DNA of 64,000 nt from Mikania micrantha (GCA_009363875.1 CM018695.1:17394755-17458754); one strand, 5' to 3'; shown: positions 12,464 to 24,966, numbered from the stretch's first letter. Notes: generated by a model from the letters alone, not told the origin. Program-made: numbers and translations.

Positions 12464-12605
12464 CTTGGCGTACCGCCAAGTGTATTTTAAATGGGTTCTC
12501 TCCCGAAACACGCCGCGTGCCGCCGAGAGGAAGTTGATCGGTCGTGGCATGCCATGAAGGATTTCTGGGAATTCAAATTATTTCGCCCATCGTCGCGTAC
12601 CGCGA
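12464..12605 (-). repeat. GTA-centred palindromes in outer family A LTR
   Basis: CTTGGCG and CGCCAAG around TAC (12464-12480), and TCGCG and CGCGA around TAC (12593-12605). These are the family A GC-rich stem motif in reverse; see the array at 31356-31566. Confidence 0.75.
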
Positions 12606-13394
12606 TGGGTCCCTAAATGGCCCAAAAGCCCATTTTTGTTGTTTCGAATCGTTTTTTGTTCGTTTTTCGTTAACACTCATTGTTTCTTTGACTTTTGTAC
12701 AATTTTGTTCGTGGATTACTAACATTGTGCTTAATTGCGGTTAAATTTCATAATTGTTCGATTGTTTCACCAACGTTCGTTAATTCAAAACACATGTGTG
12801 CGTTTTTGTGACACCTCGTAAATTCCAGGTCAGCATTCATTTTTATTTTAATAATAATGTGTATCATTAATACATACGTGTCACTAGAATTAGTAAATTT
12901 AGTGTGACACATGGCACAACAGTCCAAACACACACAACAAACAGATAATTCGAGGAATTAACGTAAAACGCTCGCACGTGTCTTGAATAAACGAACGTTG
13001 GTGAATCAAACAAACCACAATCTAATTTCACAACGCTTAGGCTATACGGGAACCTAAACAAGTGAAACAACGTTAATATGTCAAGAATCGATGATCGTAA
13101 TCGTGAAATACGCGAAAATCGGTTCGAAACAAGAAAATTTAGCCTACTGGGCTCTTTTGGGACCCATCACAGTATGCTAAAGTCCTCTGGTTGGGTCTTG
13201 GCGATACGCGAATCCTGGGCGGGAGAATTTGAATTCTCCGAAAATCGTCGTCGTATGCGACGACCGATCAACTTCCCCCTTAGCGGTACACGGCGTGTTT
13301 AGGGAGACAAAAGAATATTCTAATCATTACGGTACGCCAAGAAGGGCCTTTGCCAGCCTTAGCGGTATTCGACGACTCCAACACGCAAAATATT

Positions 13395-13401
13395 TATAAA
13401 A
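13395..13401 (+). promoter_or_regulatory. LTR TATA box, family A (inner)
   Basis: TATAAAA directly after the ACACGCAAAA segment, the same place as TATAAAT in the LTR at 31009. It marks the likely retrotransposon promoter. Confidence 0.6.
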
Positions 13402-14038
13402 CCAAGATGTAATCATTTCTATCGACCCTATAATCCCATTTCCCGAACCCCAGGTCTCTGAACTTCGTCATTACCAACTGGATACCCTCTCTTTCTCTGT
13501 TAGAAGCATTTACAACCTTGGGGAAGACACATTGAAGGTTTGGAGGTAGTGAAGCAAGAAGGAGGACTCGTGGGAGCATCATCCATCACCATACATCCAT
13601 TGTGGCTGCTGCAATCTCAATCTCAGCCACTTCTAGAGAGCTCCAAACCTGCACAAGCTCCCCTTCAGCGATTTGAAGCTTTGTGAGGTAGTAACTATGC
13701 CCATTATAGCCTAAAATCACCTCCACACACACATGCAAGCCAATATGGCTACATGCAACATCAAGACAAGCACACACACGAAATTTCATCTTACTAGATC
13801 TATGATTTTGTGATTTTATGAATGATTCGATGGAAGGAGAACGATCCATGATGATTTTGATAGGTTGTAATGGTCATTTGATGATGTTGAGATGAAATGA
13901 GACTCTTGAACCACATGCATGTATGATCTAAGTGGATTTACATGATTTTTGATGGTGAAATGTTATAATAAATGATATTTGAGATGTTTTGCATAATTTA
14001 GAATAGTCTGTAATGTCAAGAAATGATTATTTGAGTTG

Positions 14039-14360
14039 GTTACTATTTTTAGTAACTTTATCGTTACAAAATGATGATGGATGATGAAATAGAGACTTGT
14101 ATGTGAATAAAATAATGATTTGGAACTAATATGATGATTATTGATGTGTTTGAGTTATTAGAATTATTAAAAGAAGTGATAGGCACCATTGTTTCTAAAT
14201 ATAGTAACTTTTGAGTTACAAACGGTTAATGGATGGTAAATTTGAGATTGTTGTATGCTTAACATGATTATTTGATATAACATGATGATATTAGGTGTTT
14301 TGATTCATTATAATGATGCAAATATGGGTATTTGTTACAAGTTTCCATAAATGGAAACTT
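14039..14360 (+). repeat. AT-class stem-loops in inner family A LTR
   Basis: GTTACTA and TAGTAAC around TTTT (14039-14056), an imperfect GTTTCTA/TAGTAAC pair (14191-14208), and AAGTTTCCAT and ATGGAAACTT around AA (14339-14360). The two perfect stems differ from each other by paired substitutions. Further imperfect ones follow near 14484 and 14650. Confidence 0.75.
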
Positions 14361-15894
14361 TGGTTAGAAGACTTGTTCATAAATCTTGAGTTGGTCTAGG
14401 TTGTGTTATAATGATAATGTCAAGAGTCCTAGAAGCATGTTAGAAAGGATTATTGATGATTAGAATAAGGAGATATGTGAACTTACTATAAATAGAAACT
14501 TTTAAACGAAAAACATGATTGATTGACTATGTGTGAGTAAATACTATGTGATAACATGATCATATAAGTAAAATATGCATGCTAGAATAAACGGAAAATG
14601 ATTTCTTGTATAACTTGCCTAATTTAGAAACTTTCCTAAAATGGAAACTTACTATAAATAGTAGGTTATCTCGCAAATGTGATTTATGAACTTACACGTA
14701 TCACACGACACCGTGAACATTTAAATCGATCACTTGAACTAAATACGTCACCAACGGGTCGTTAGGTCAAACACGGTCAACACGGTCAACGCGACCCACA
14801 TAACAACCTGGAGTTGTTTGGACACAAACACGGTCCTGTGAGACCAACACGAATACGAACACAAACTCATAACACCTATCTGATATACGTAACCGCTAAA
14901 GGCACACGAAACCGTTCACGTGAAGAACGCACAGCTAAACTCAGGTGAGTTTACAGCTCCACTTTTATTCTTTAACTGTTTTGTTAAACTCTTGGGGTGA
15001 GAATACTATGAAACTGTTTTAGATATATAACTGGTATGTTGTAAACTATTTTGAGTGTAACTATTATCGCAACAAGTCCTCACATACCCTTACCGTTAGT
15101 TGTGTAACAAACGAGTAGTTATTACGTAGTACTACTGGGTTTGAATAGCCCCACTCGGCAACAACTTTGACTTGAGGTCATAACGAGTATAATATCGATG
15201 TTGATGCTGGGTTCAGCGATGACCCGAGGAGGAAAAGGAACAGTCGAGTTTCGGTAGGATGAACTGACACACTCCGGATACTGGATCCAACAAACAACTT
15301 AACATACCCAGTATATGTCTGTCTTACTGTTTATTACTGTCTAAACCTGTGAACTCACCAACTTTATTGTTGACACGTTTTCGCATGTATTCTCAGGTAA
15401 CTGACGAGCACGATGCTAGGATGCACTTGGAATAGGACTTTAAGGAGTCTTGCATGCATTATGATCTATATTTTAAACATCTGATGAATTTGTATTTTAA
15501 AACAATGTAATGTTTAGACGATTACCTTTCCGCTGCAAAACTTATTTATTTTCCGCTGCAACCATTTTAACTATTCCACTGCGTAATTCTAAAAACTTGT
15601 TTCGTTTACAAAACTGTATGTTTGTGTAACTCATATAGAGTCATTCTATATGACCAAGAGCTATGATCCTGGCCATGTCACACGCGCGCGGTCTAACACC
15701 GCACGTGGGAGTTTGGGGGTGTGACAGTTTTCCGATAATGCCTCGAATTATCGTTTAGTTGTTTGTGTTTGGGCTACCGTGCCACATGTCACACTAAATG
15801 AACCCAATTCTAGTGCCACATATGTAATAATAAATTAAATTATTATTTAATAAATGTAATTGTTGACCTGGAAAATGTGAGGTTTCACAACGAC

Positions 15895-17950
15895 CTTGGA
15901 AAGGCACTTGACGACGTAATACTCTTATTGAACAAACAGGTCAAATAATAAAGCAAAACCACAGTCATCTAATTTGGAATTACTCCAAATCTCATTACTT
16001 CAAAAACTTCCAAGGTTGTCTCGACTTACAAAAGGCAACTTACTTTGACAAAAGCAAGGCATTTTCACCTTGCCTTATAAATAACATGAGGCAGTCTGCT
16101 GCAAAACACCAATGACACTTACCTTGTACCAAATAATCCTACCTAGATTTGAAAGAGCTCATGCTACATTGTTTAATAAAAGCTTGAGTCACTTTGCCTA
16201 GAAAAAGGCAATGATGTCTTAACTCATAAAATTTTGACGTTCCCATCTTGCATGGATGAGAATAAGACATACATAACTTAAATCTACCTGGAAATTGTTT
16301 TTTATAAGCAGGAAATTGTCCATAATCTTGATAATTACCTTGCCACAACATTTCAATCAAGGTTGATATTTAGGCAAGGACCAATGATTCTACTTATGAG
16401 TATTGGGTAAATGAACTTCAAGCTATACCTCCCTTACCTAGAAAAGTTCATCAAAAAAGACTCATGATAAGTTCAACAACTAACGTTATCTTAGCAGTAT
16501 TGAAATGGGGGACTAGCATGGCATAGTACCACCAAAGTCAAACTAATTACATTGACAAATATTTCATGATATGAAAGAAATATCAACATGAAAATACAAT
16601 ATATTGATTTTTAATGTGTTACATGTTTGTCCTTCTCATGCAAAGGGAGAGCACCTCATAATGAAGCTCCATCGGGTCCGGCCTTGACCTGCCCATGGAA
16701 AGAGTGAACACCTGATGCAATACTGCTATGTGGGATTCTGCTTTGACTTACTCACGTAAAATAATGCGTGCAATTGTTCAAATTAGACTATAGCATAAAC
16801 AAATGCCCGGCAAAAATCTCTAGCAAAGAGTACATCTTATCAAAGGTGTTAAATTAAGGACATCATTCCAAAAACTTGTTAAATAAATGGCATTTTTCCA
16901 TAAGAACTCATTTGATGAGGTGCTAAGGAAAATTTGCCCTCTTACATTTTCACATATCATGAGAATTTTATTCGCTTGTACGTCAAAGAATTTTTACTTT
17001 GCATGGAAAGAAAGCCCTATACCAGGGGAGGTTTCATCAAACTTTTTTATTCAAACATCTACTCCTTATCATTTGGTTTTCAAAACAAGCAATGGCTTCT
17101 GGTAAAAACACCCTAAAGTCATTACTTTAAGCATTGATATTTCCTTGGTTACTACCAGCATTATGGTACAGTATGCCACCTCAAAGGCCAGGGCCTATAA
17201 GAAACTTGCTCATAATATGAGCATTATATTGCCTTCTAATTCAGGCATAGTACTTGATCAAGCGATTGACGATAAGTACATATAAACTTTATATTTGGCT
17301 TTATCTTCCTAAAAAGACAACTTAGGAATTCATTTGAGTAAAATCGTGTATTCAAATTAATATTGTATGTAGCGCTTGCAACCATGAATATACATTGGGA
17401 TACCTTGTTTAAAATCACTTAGGTAACCTCACATAAATCATTGTCTCAATTAAGCAACATGGCTTACCCTTACCAAGACAGCCCTGCTTCAGCCAAGCAA
17501 CCTTACTCAATCAGCATTTTCTCATCAATCATCCATGTATGGTCTTACCAAGACAACAATTAGCCTTGCCAGGTTCCGCCTACACAACAATTAGCCTTGC
17601 CAGGTTCCGCCTAGACAAACTAGTCTTATCTTGAGGCCTAGTCTTATAATGATCAAGGCCCTATGTATCTTCTTAGCCAAAAATCAAATTAAAACTTTCA
17701 TAATGAATAAAACATGAAAAAGATCAATCCCTTACGAATGCCAAAGCAGTAAGATTAACCTATCCGATGGGTATACCATGATAGGACGAGGTCTACCCAT
17801 CCATAGACGATGATATAAACTTGTTAAATCACAAGGAATATGTACCCGCAAATCATGTAGCGACAACAAGGATTCTTGTCTCTACCAGTGATAAAGGTCA
17901 AAACTTACATCCTGAGAGGATTTATTTAGAATGATCTATGTATGCTCGTA
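15895..17950. repeat. Degenerate repeat tract, right part
   Basis: Continues the motif-rich tract of 8900-10012 (TTTCACCTTGCC, GGCAACTTACTTTG, ATTACCTTGCCAC). A more structured block near 17460-17640 repeats CCTTGCCAGGTTCCGCC. Open frames here have no recognisable motif. No gene supported. Confidence 0.4.
17553..17614. repeat. Two-copy 31-bp tandem repeat
   Basis: The block starting ACAACAATTAGCCTTGCCAG at 17553 recurs at 17584 with one or two differences. Confidence 0.8.
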
Positions 17951-18503
17951 CTCCCTAAGGGTACGAATCATTAGTCAATTATGTATGCAAATCAAAGAAA
18001 CATGAAATCACATAAGATAGGATCAATCATGTTAAAGTTAATTCGGGTAAAACTCATCAGTTTAAACTCGGAATGTTTAATCAAAGCTGGAAAGGGTGAA
18101 ACATTAATGATACGTTCCCGAGCAATGATTGTTATGATTTTGTGTTACTTGATTGCAATGCTAATAAAATTTTGTAGCTTATGAATTTGAGCTTTTACTT
18201 GGTAGAATACAAAGTAGATCTGATAGACCATTTGACGTAGTAATGGTTTGTAGTAACTCTATCGAAATTAACTATATTTTATTTGGTTGTATTGTGAACT
18301 TAGGGATCACATTTCATTAATGGATCTTGTATCCACTCAATTGTGTGCCATAAACAACAAGTTGGGTAAACATGCAAGACAAATTCCCCGTTACGGGTGC
18401 ACACGTAACGTGAATTTGCAGTACATGTAAATCCTAAGAATGCTAGACAAAGGACACAATTGTTGCAAACTTTTAATGGTTAACTTAAACTCAATCAAAT
18501 TTT
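17951..18503. other. Spacer, nothing recognised
   Basis: AT-rich DNA with a 67-codon chance frame. No feature seen. Confidence 0.4.
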
Positions 18504-18994
18504 GGTTGAAAAGTATGAACTATACCTATGTGGCCAACTACATGTAAACATCAAACAAAGAGAAACATTTTATGTTGTGTTGTATTGGTAGGTGATCGAT
18601 ATGCTTTCAAGGTATTGGTGGTGTGGTGGGTTGGCTACGGTATACCCTATATATAAGCACCAATAGTACATTAGAAGTAGAATCGAAAGCTTGACTAATG
18701 TTAGGATTAATAGATTCGAGTGTTATCATCAAGGAAGCTTATCTTAGTCACAACAATATGGTTGAAAAATGTGAACTATACCTATATGGTAAACTATGTG
18801 TAAACAACAAACAAAGTGAAACATTTTATGTTGAGTAGTATTGGTAGGTGATTGGTATGCTTTCAAAGTATTGGTGGTGTGGTATGTTGGCTGTGGTATA
18901 CCCTATATATAAGCACCAACAGTATATTGGGAGTAGAACCGAAAGCTTGATCAATGTTAGGATTGTAGATTTTAGTGTTGTCATCAAGAGAACT
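18504..18994. repeat. 256-bp tandem duplication with TATA motifs
   Basis: Two diverged copies start at GGTTGAA 18504 and 18760, period 256. Both contain TACCCTATATATAAGCACCA, a good TATA box (about 18645-18656 and 18900-18911), followed by GAAAGCTTGA. It looks like a duplicated promoter or LTR segment. The second copy is cut by the solo LTR at 18995, and its last bases resume at 21104 (AATCTTAGTTAAAG, against ATCTTAGTCACAAC in copy one). Confidence 0.7.
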
Positions 18995-21098
18995 TGTCAC
19001 ACCCCCACCTCTCGTCACCTGTTGATGATGTCACTGAAACGGTTGCGTAAGCATAGTGGTGATGTCTCAGAGATGAGGGGTGACTTACTTGATCCGATAT
19101 CACAAGCACACATATTAACTTAGGATAATTACATTACATGGTTCGTTATTACAATTCTCATTACAAAATTAACTTATTCATTTACAAGTTTGTGAAGTGC
19201 AGTCTCACCGGAATCATTGTCTACCTACAAAAGTTTTAAGTTTAAAACGTCAGCACAAAGCTGGTGAGTTCGTAAAGTTTAGTAATTAAACAATATGATA
19301 TGCAAAATTTCAAGATATACAGTTAAGATAACCATGGGACCCGTATCTAGTTCCTTTCGGACAGTTTTACATTTTACGAAGATACTACCCGTCGGTAAAT
19401 ATCTTAATGCCTCATTGTCTTAATGTCTATCACTAACATTAAGAAAGTGTTTCGGAAAAAGGTAACAAACATTCACACCAGGGAAGATGCAATCCTCCCA
19501 GCAAATGGGTTGTGAGCCAATAGTACTATCAATGCTTCCTGTTCGGCCCCACATGGGTTCACTAGATACAGTTCAAGAGATGAGGACTTTTGATATTGTG
19601 ATAAAGATACTAACGGCAAAATCCCATGAAATCACACAAAAGTCACATGAAATCACACAGATAACAGTGATACATATCATATGTTCAGAAATCGATTTAC
19701 AGAAATTCCCCGATATTTGTAAAACACTAAAATGAAAAGGGGTTGTACGAAACTCACCTGATAATTTAGTAGTAGCAGAATCTCACAAGACTGATAGTAA
19801 TAAAGTGATTCTGCATTTATTTATGTTTAATAAGTTATTTATGTTCTAACTTACTGATTAGATCTTTCTGAACGTACAATATCAAAGACATTACCTTAAA
19901 AGTCATCAAACCGGTATTAGGTTTTTAATTAATTATTTTAATGTCATATCATACAATGCATGATAATGTAGGAACCTATACTGATTCAGGTTCCTAATAC
20001 TAGATTGATGACACACTTGATTAACCAGAATTGTCTCGGATTAACCAAATAGTTAATGTTGTTGATTATAATGCTAAAACAGTTCCTAGACAAATTAATG
20101 GCTTAGGAATGATCAATCCTTATTATTGATTACCCAAATATCATGAAATATCACAATGTAGAATTAGAATAGGTTTAACAACCATGTTTAACATACTAAT
20201 CTGACTGTTATCATAAACATCAGATTATCGTTCCAATGAGTATGTTAATGATTGTGATTAGTTTGAAACCCTTGGATTTCGCGTTGCATGTCAAAGATTA
20301 ATCAAACTAATCACCTACATTGTCATAATCAAATGGTTTAAACCATTATAACCATTGTTATGATTCCATGCAAACCGGCATTACAACGAATCAAAACAAG
20401 GATTTACCCGTTAAAACATCGTGTTCTTCGTTTATAATCAATCCTAGTCATCATCTAGGCAATAATCAACAACCCTAGCTATACCATTACGTTCAAAAAC
20501 AAGATCTAATCAACCATTATCAAACTAGAAGGTTAACACGAATCATTACCTAATCCGACGGATTTCTGCGGTTAAAACAACGATCGGGACTTGAAAACAC
20601 GATTCTTGGTGCGATCCACGCGATCAAAAGGCTTTGAAATGGTGTTTTGATGGTTTAAGGGGCTGGTTCTTAATCTGGAAGCAAGAATAAGTCGAGATAG
20701 AAGAAAAGAAATAACTTTCTGGACGAAATCTGATCTTAAAAGTCGTCCACCGCCTCTGGAGCCGCCAGTACCGCCCCAAATGGAACCTTGGTCTGGGGCG
20801 TACCGCGCGGGAGGATCAACTCTGGATATTTTGTGTTCTCCGCGCGTACCGCCTGGGACGAGTGTTTCACGCTAGGCGTACCGCCTAGAGTGATTTTTCT
20901 CAAACTTTTGGATTTTTCTTCGTTTTGCGATTACGGGCAATCCGTAACTCCGTTTCGCGCACGGTTTTCACCCATGTTCATCATTTCTCGCATACTATCA
21001 ACCTGTAATAATTACAATCATCAAATCAACGTGGATTTCTAGAACAATCACATGTGGTCATGTCATTGGTGACGTAATTCTCAACTGTAATTGTCACA
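18995..21098 (-). mobile_element. Solo LTR, gypsy family B
   Basis: A complete 2104-bp LTR in reverse: it starts TGTCACACCCCC and ends AATTGTCACA, flanked by a perfect 5-bp target duplication GAACT (18990-18994 and 21099-21103). The forward copy of the family is the solo LTR at 34872-37022. GTA-centred palindromes lie at 20770-20888, the clearest being CTAGGCG and CGCCTAG around TAC at 20872-20888. An 84-codon frame at 20788 is not a gene. Confidence 0.92.
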
Positions 21099-21318
21099 GA
21101 ACTAATCTTAGTTAAAGCTATAAGTCGAATCAGTTGACTCTTGCATACTAAGACTTGGTGTATATCAAAGGACTTAGTAGTTCTTATATCTAGAAAATTA
21201 AACTATCGTTAACCTGAAACCATTGAAATGAAAACTCAAAAGATAAATACATTATCTATCTACCTTCAGATGGAAATTTTCAAATTCCAAATCCCACATC
21301 AAACATCAACATACGAGT
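20201..21318. repeat. Segmental duplication, copy 1
   Basis: About 1118 bp that recurs at 23849-24966 at a constant offset of 3648 with roughly nine substitutions and no indel seen. It spans the left 900 bp (in element terms) of the family B solo LTR, its GAACT target duplication and 215 bp of flank. This copy keeps the complete LTR and so is the source. Confidence 0.9.
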
Positions 21319-21665
21319 CTAAATGGTGTAAAGTGTGTGGCCTTTATCCATCACAAAAGTCTTCAAATCATCCTTAAACAAAAAAAAGAATTCAACATGG
21401 GGCAACGACGTGGGTCGAACTACTTAATAAATTCGATTGCGAAGATCGAATGTTGTAGCTTATGCACTCAGTCTTAAGATCCATACCCAATTTCATAGTA
21501 TTCGAATTTAAACTAATCTTTATCATAACATATTTGTGGTTCAACAAATTCCTTTGATCTAAGACGATTTGCATGTCTTGTGGTGTTGAACTTTAAATTA
21601 GAAACCAGGTTTGATGATTCGTTTTATCTTTTGAAATGGTAATGATCTCCGATTCACAATCCTGA
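21319..21665. other. Spacer, nothing recognised
   Basis: No coding or repeat signal supported. Confidence 0.4.
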
Positions 21666-21978
21666 ATGAATCATGATATTCTATTCACCCTTGTACATAC
21701 AACATATCTGCGAGTCTTCTATTGGTGTTCATTTAGCATCGTATCCGATCATGATGCTCGTTTCACATCTTACTTTCGAGAATCTCTTCACGAGTCGCTT
21801 GATTCGATCTCATCACGACTTACTATCCCCAAACCCAGGGTCAAACCAAACATAGATATCCAAGCCCTTGAAATTTTAAGCAACGTTTACCGACCTTTCA
21901 CATGTTGAACTTGAAAGCGCTTAATTTCTCTATAAATCTCCTTAATTTCGGGACGAAATTTCTTAAAGTATGGGAGAC
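21666..21978 (+). pseudogene. Gypsy 3' end remnant (integrase scrap and polypurine tract)
   Basis: Translation around 21735-21795 gives SIVSDHDARFTSYF, the second catalytic-Asp region of a gypsy integrase (usual SDRDxRFTS). The rest of the integrase and chromodomain is missing or scrambled. Bases 21950-21978 carry CGGGACGAAATTTC and a purine-rich GTATGGGAGAC, the same arrangement seen before the 3' LTRs at 31009, 43097 and 52937. The remnant therefore belongs to the LTR starting at 21979. Confidence 0.65.
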
Positions 21979-22072
21979 TGTAACATTCCTGTAATTTATA
22001 ATAAACAATTATATTTATTAAATAATTTATGACGCCATTTAAAATTTTATTTATGAGTTATTATATAATTAT

Positions 22073-22075
<3 letters not shown>

Positions 22076-22128
<53 letters not shown>
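22076..22128. repeat. (TA)n microsatellite
   Basis: About 25 TA units inside the family F LTR. Confidence 0.95.
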
Positions 22129-22129
<1 letters not shown>

Positions 22130-22829
22130 CAAACAAATTTAAGCATCTCTAATATACGTATATGTGTATGCATATGATTAACTATGTTTGTAATAATTTA
22201 TAATTACACAAGTTAAAGATATAAAAACCAAAAACATATCTTAAAGTTATTTATAAAAAAAATTATAAGCTTTAGAGCATATTTGTAAATTGAGAACTAG
22301 AACAAATAAGTAAATTTTAATCTCAAAACATTTTGAAATAAATAAAACATTTATAAATTTAAGTACTTTGATCATAATTAGTTTCATTACAAATAACTTT
22401 GTTTTAATTAAATATAATTTAAAACATCATAAATTATAATTAGTTGTATTAATTTTAGGGAATTTTAGTAAATTATACAAATTTTATAACAATTAAAAAC
22501 ATTGTTTTATAAAGTTAAAGGGGCTAATCCTGTTAACTTTAAAACTAAAAATAGAGACAAAAACTACAGGGGGCGAAAATGCCAATACACCAAACTTCTT
22601 TCTCTTACACCCAACAAGCCAATTGGATCCACCCATGGGTTCCATTCGACCCGTTTTGATCTCCAACTTAATTCCGCGTGTAGATAGCTCGATTAGGAAC
22701 AAATTAGGCAAGTTGAAACCACGTAAATGGATTGCAATCAACAATTAACACGATTTAATATTGATTACGCGTTTAATCACTTCCAAAATTAAGCACAACA
22801 ACCGGAATTAGAACCTAGTGTGAAATGGG

Positions 22830-22837
22830 TATAAAAA
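22830..22837 (+). promoter_or_regulatory. LTR TATA box, family F
   Basis: TATAAAAA after AAATGGG, about 850 bases into the LTR, followed by transcript-like sequence with a (CA)n run at 22901-22918. Confidence 0.5.
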
Positions 22838-23239
22838 CCAAATCAAATGGAACGAGAAACTCATGGAGACCAAATGAAATGTTCTGGACACAAACATTAT
22901 ACATACACACACACACACATTCTAAGACGCGATTAGAAGCCTAAAAGCTCTCGGCAATCGTTTCTCTTTTCTACCAATCGAAATCATGCCATCCGCAAAC
23001 AAAGGTCAGTAATCCTCATACCATTCTACTCGTTTTTGAGTATGGAATAAAAGCCAAATGGTTGTTTACACAATCAGATCCAAATGAGCTCGAATTCGTA
23101 GAACAAAGGGATCTAGGGTTTACGGTTCTTGAACTAGAATGGGGGAATGGTCTTGGGTTGTAATAAAACTAATTCAGATGAACATTAATCGTGACTGAGA
23201 CCTAGAACAACCGGTAATGGGGGATAATTATAAGTGAAG

Positions 23240-23515
23240 TGTATTCAAGTACTCCTGACATCTAGGTTTGCCTGATGTCTAAGTTCACCTGACACTAGGT
23301 TCACCTATTTTCTTAGTTCACCTGACAACTAAGGCCCCCTAATGTCTAAGTTTACTATGTGTTCACATCATCATCAAGTGTTCATACCATCACTAAGTGG
23401 ACATATGTTCATATTGTCACTAAGTGTTCATATCAGCACAAAGTGTTCGTCTCGTCACTAAGTGCTCATATCATCGCTAAGTGTTTGTATTATCACAAAG
23501 TGTCCATATCATTCC
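23240..23515. repeat. Two adjoining degenerate minisatellites
   Basis: 23240-23350 repeats TTCACCTGACATCTAAG about six times. 23350-23515 repeats TCACTAAGTGTTCATATCA about eight times with substitutions. Both lie in the presumed U5 part of the family F LTR. Confidence 0.75.
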
Positions 23516-23848
23516 TCAAGTCTATCCAATAAGGGTATTCATATGTGAGTATATATGTCCATCAAATGTGATCATCTAATCAATTTCAACCAACATTCCA
23601 TCAATCAACAACTTTCCACCAATTTCCTAATTTCCCGACACTAACTGACCCCCAATATACTACAAATGATATATGTATAGGGCATACGTAGGATTTGGTC
23701 GCAACCTATTGAGCCGCCGGCCCACCACCTTTGTAGTATACTACGAATGTGTCCTTGTTTGGCGATCAAAGATCAAACAAGCAATCCTAGACAAATAATT
23801 TCCTAAACAAATATTTTCTTAATCCGATATTTCCCTTATTCCTCAATA

Positions 23849-24966
23849 CTGACTGTTATCATAAACATCAGATTATCGTTCCAATGAGTATGTTAATGAT
23901 TGTGATTAGTTTGAAACCCTTGGATTTCGCGTTGCATGTCAAAGATTAATCAAACTAATCACCTACATTGTCATAATCAAATGGTTTAAACCATTATAAC
24001 CATTGTTATGATTCCATGCAAACCGGCATTACAACGAATCAAAACAAGGATTTACCTGTTAAAACATCGTGTTCTTCCTTTATAATCAATCCTAGTCATC
24101 ATCTAGGCAATAATCAACAACCCTAGCTATACCATTACGTTCAAAAACAAGATCTAATCAACCATTATCAAACTAGAAGGTTAACACGAATCATTACCTA
24201 ATCCGACGGATTTCTGCGGTTAAAACAACGATCGGGACTTGAAAACACGATTCTTGGTGCGATCCACGCGATCAAAAGGCTTTGAAATGGTGTTTTGATG
24301 GTTTAAGGGGCTGGTTCTTAATCTGGAAGCAAGAAGAAGTCGAGATAGAAGAAAAGAAATAACTTTCTGGACGAAATCTGATCTTAAAAGTCGTCCACCG
24401 CCTCTGGAGCCGCCAGTACCGCCCCAAATGGAACCTTGGTCTGGGGCGTACCGCGCGGGAGGATCAACTCCGGATATTTTGTGTTCTCCGCGCGTACCGC
24501 CTGGGACGAGTGTTTCACGCTAGGCGTACCGCCTAGAGTGATTTTTCTCAAACTTTTGGATTTTTCTTCGTTTTGCGATTACGGGCAATCCGTAACTCTG
24601 TTTCGCGCACGGTTTTCACCCACGTTCATCATTTCTCGCATACTATCAACCTGTAATAATTACAATCATCAAATCAACGTGGATTTCTAGAACAATCACA
24701 TGTGGTCATGTCATTGGTGACGTAATTCTCAACTGTAATTGTCACAGAACTAATCTTAGTTAAAGCTATAAGTCGAATCAGTTGACTCTTGCATACTAAG
24801 ACTTGGTGTATATCAAAGGACTTAGTAGTTCTTATATCTAGACAATTAAACTATCATTAACCTGAAACCATTGAAATGAAAACTCAAAAGATAAATACAT
24901 TATCTATCTACCTTCAGATGGAAATTTTCAAATTCCAAATCCCACATCAAACATCAACATACGAGT
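23849..24966. repeat. Segmental duplication, copy 2 (partial family B LTR)
   Basis: Copy of 20201-21318, see there. It includes family B LTR sequence to 24746, then the GAACT half-site and about 215 bp of the original flank. Because the flank is copied too, this is not an independent retrotransposon insertion. Palindrome CTAGGCG/TAC/CGCCTAG recurs at 24520-24536. Confidence 0.9.

Larger units (their letters stand above)
12807..15726 (+). mobile_element. Solo LTR, gypsy family A (inner, nested)
   Basis: A complete 2920-bp LTR, starting TGTGACACC and ending GGTGTGACA, with a perfect 5-bp target duplication GTTTT at 12802-12806 and 15727-15731. It sits inside the outer family A LTR in the opposite orientation. 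A TATA box (TATAAAA, 13395-13401) follows a decayed group of GTA-centred palindromes (13200-13380). Stem-loops of the AT class occur at 14039-14056 and 14339-14360. Open frames inside it are not genes. It is a solo LTR and younger than its host LTR. Confidence 0.93.
10018..15889 (-). mobile_element. Solo LTR, gypsy family A (outer, interrupted)
   Basis: A complete LTR in reverse orientation: it starts TGTCACACCCCC at 10018 and ends GGTTTCACA at 15889 (reverse complement TGTGAAACC), with a perfect 5-bp target duplication ACGAC at 10013-10017 and 15890-15894. The same LTR, forward, follows the gypsy element at 31009-33968. It is interrupted at 12807 by a second LTR of the same family; without that insert it is about 2.95 kb. 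With no internal region and an intact target duplication, it is a solo LTR left by recombination between two LTRs of one insertion. Confidence 0.92.
21979..23848 (+). mobile_element. 3' LTR of a gypsy element, family F, right end lost
   Basis: Starts TGTAACATTCC immediately after a polypurine tract. It has an AT-rich U3 with a (TA)n tract, a TATA box at 22830-22837, a transcript-like leader with a donor-like AAAGGTCAGT at about 23003, and two short tandem repeats at 23240-23515. Its right end is not found: it runs into the duplicated family B segment at 23849. Length so far 1.87 kb. Confidence 0.6.

Noticed and set aside
20788..21042. 84-codon frame also present at 24436-24690
   Set aside because: Lies in the family B LTR and its duplicated copy; composition follows the palindrome words.
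23849..24746. Second independent family B insertion
   Set aside because: The original flank beyond the LTR and its target duplication is copied too, so this is a DNA duplication.
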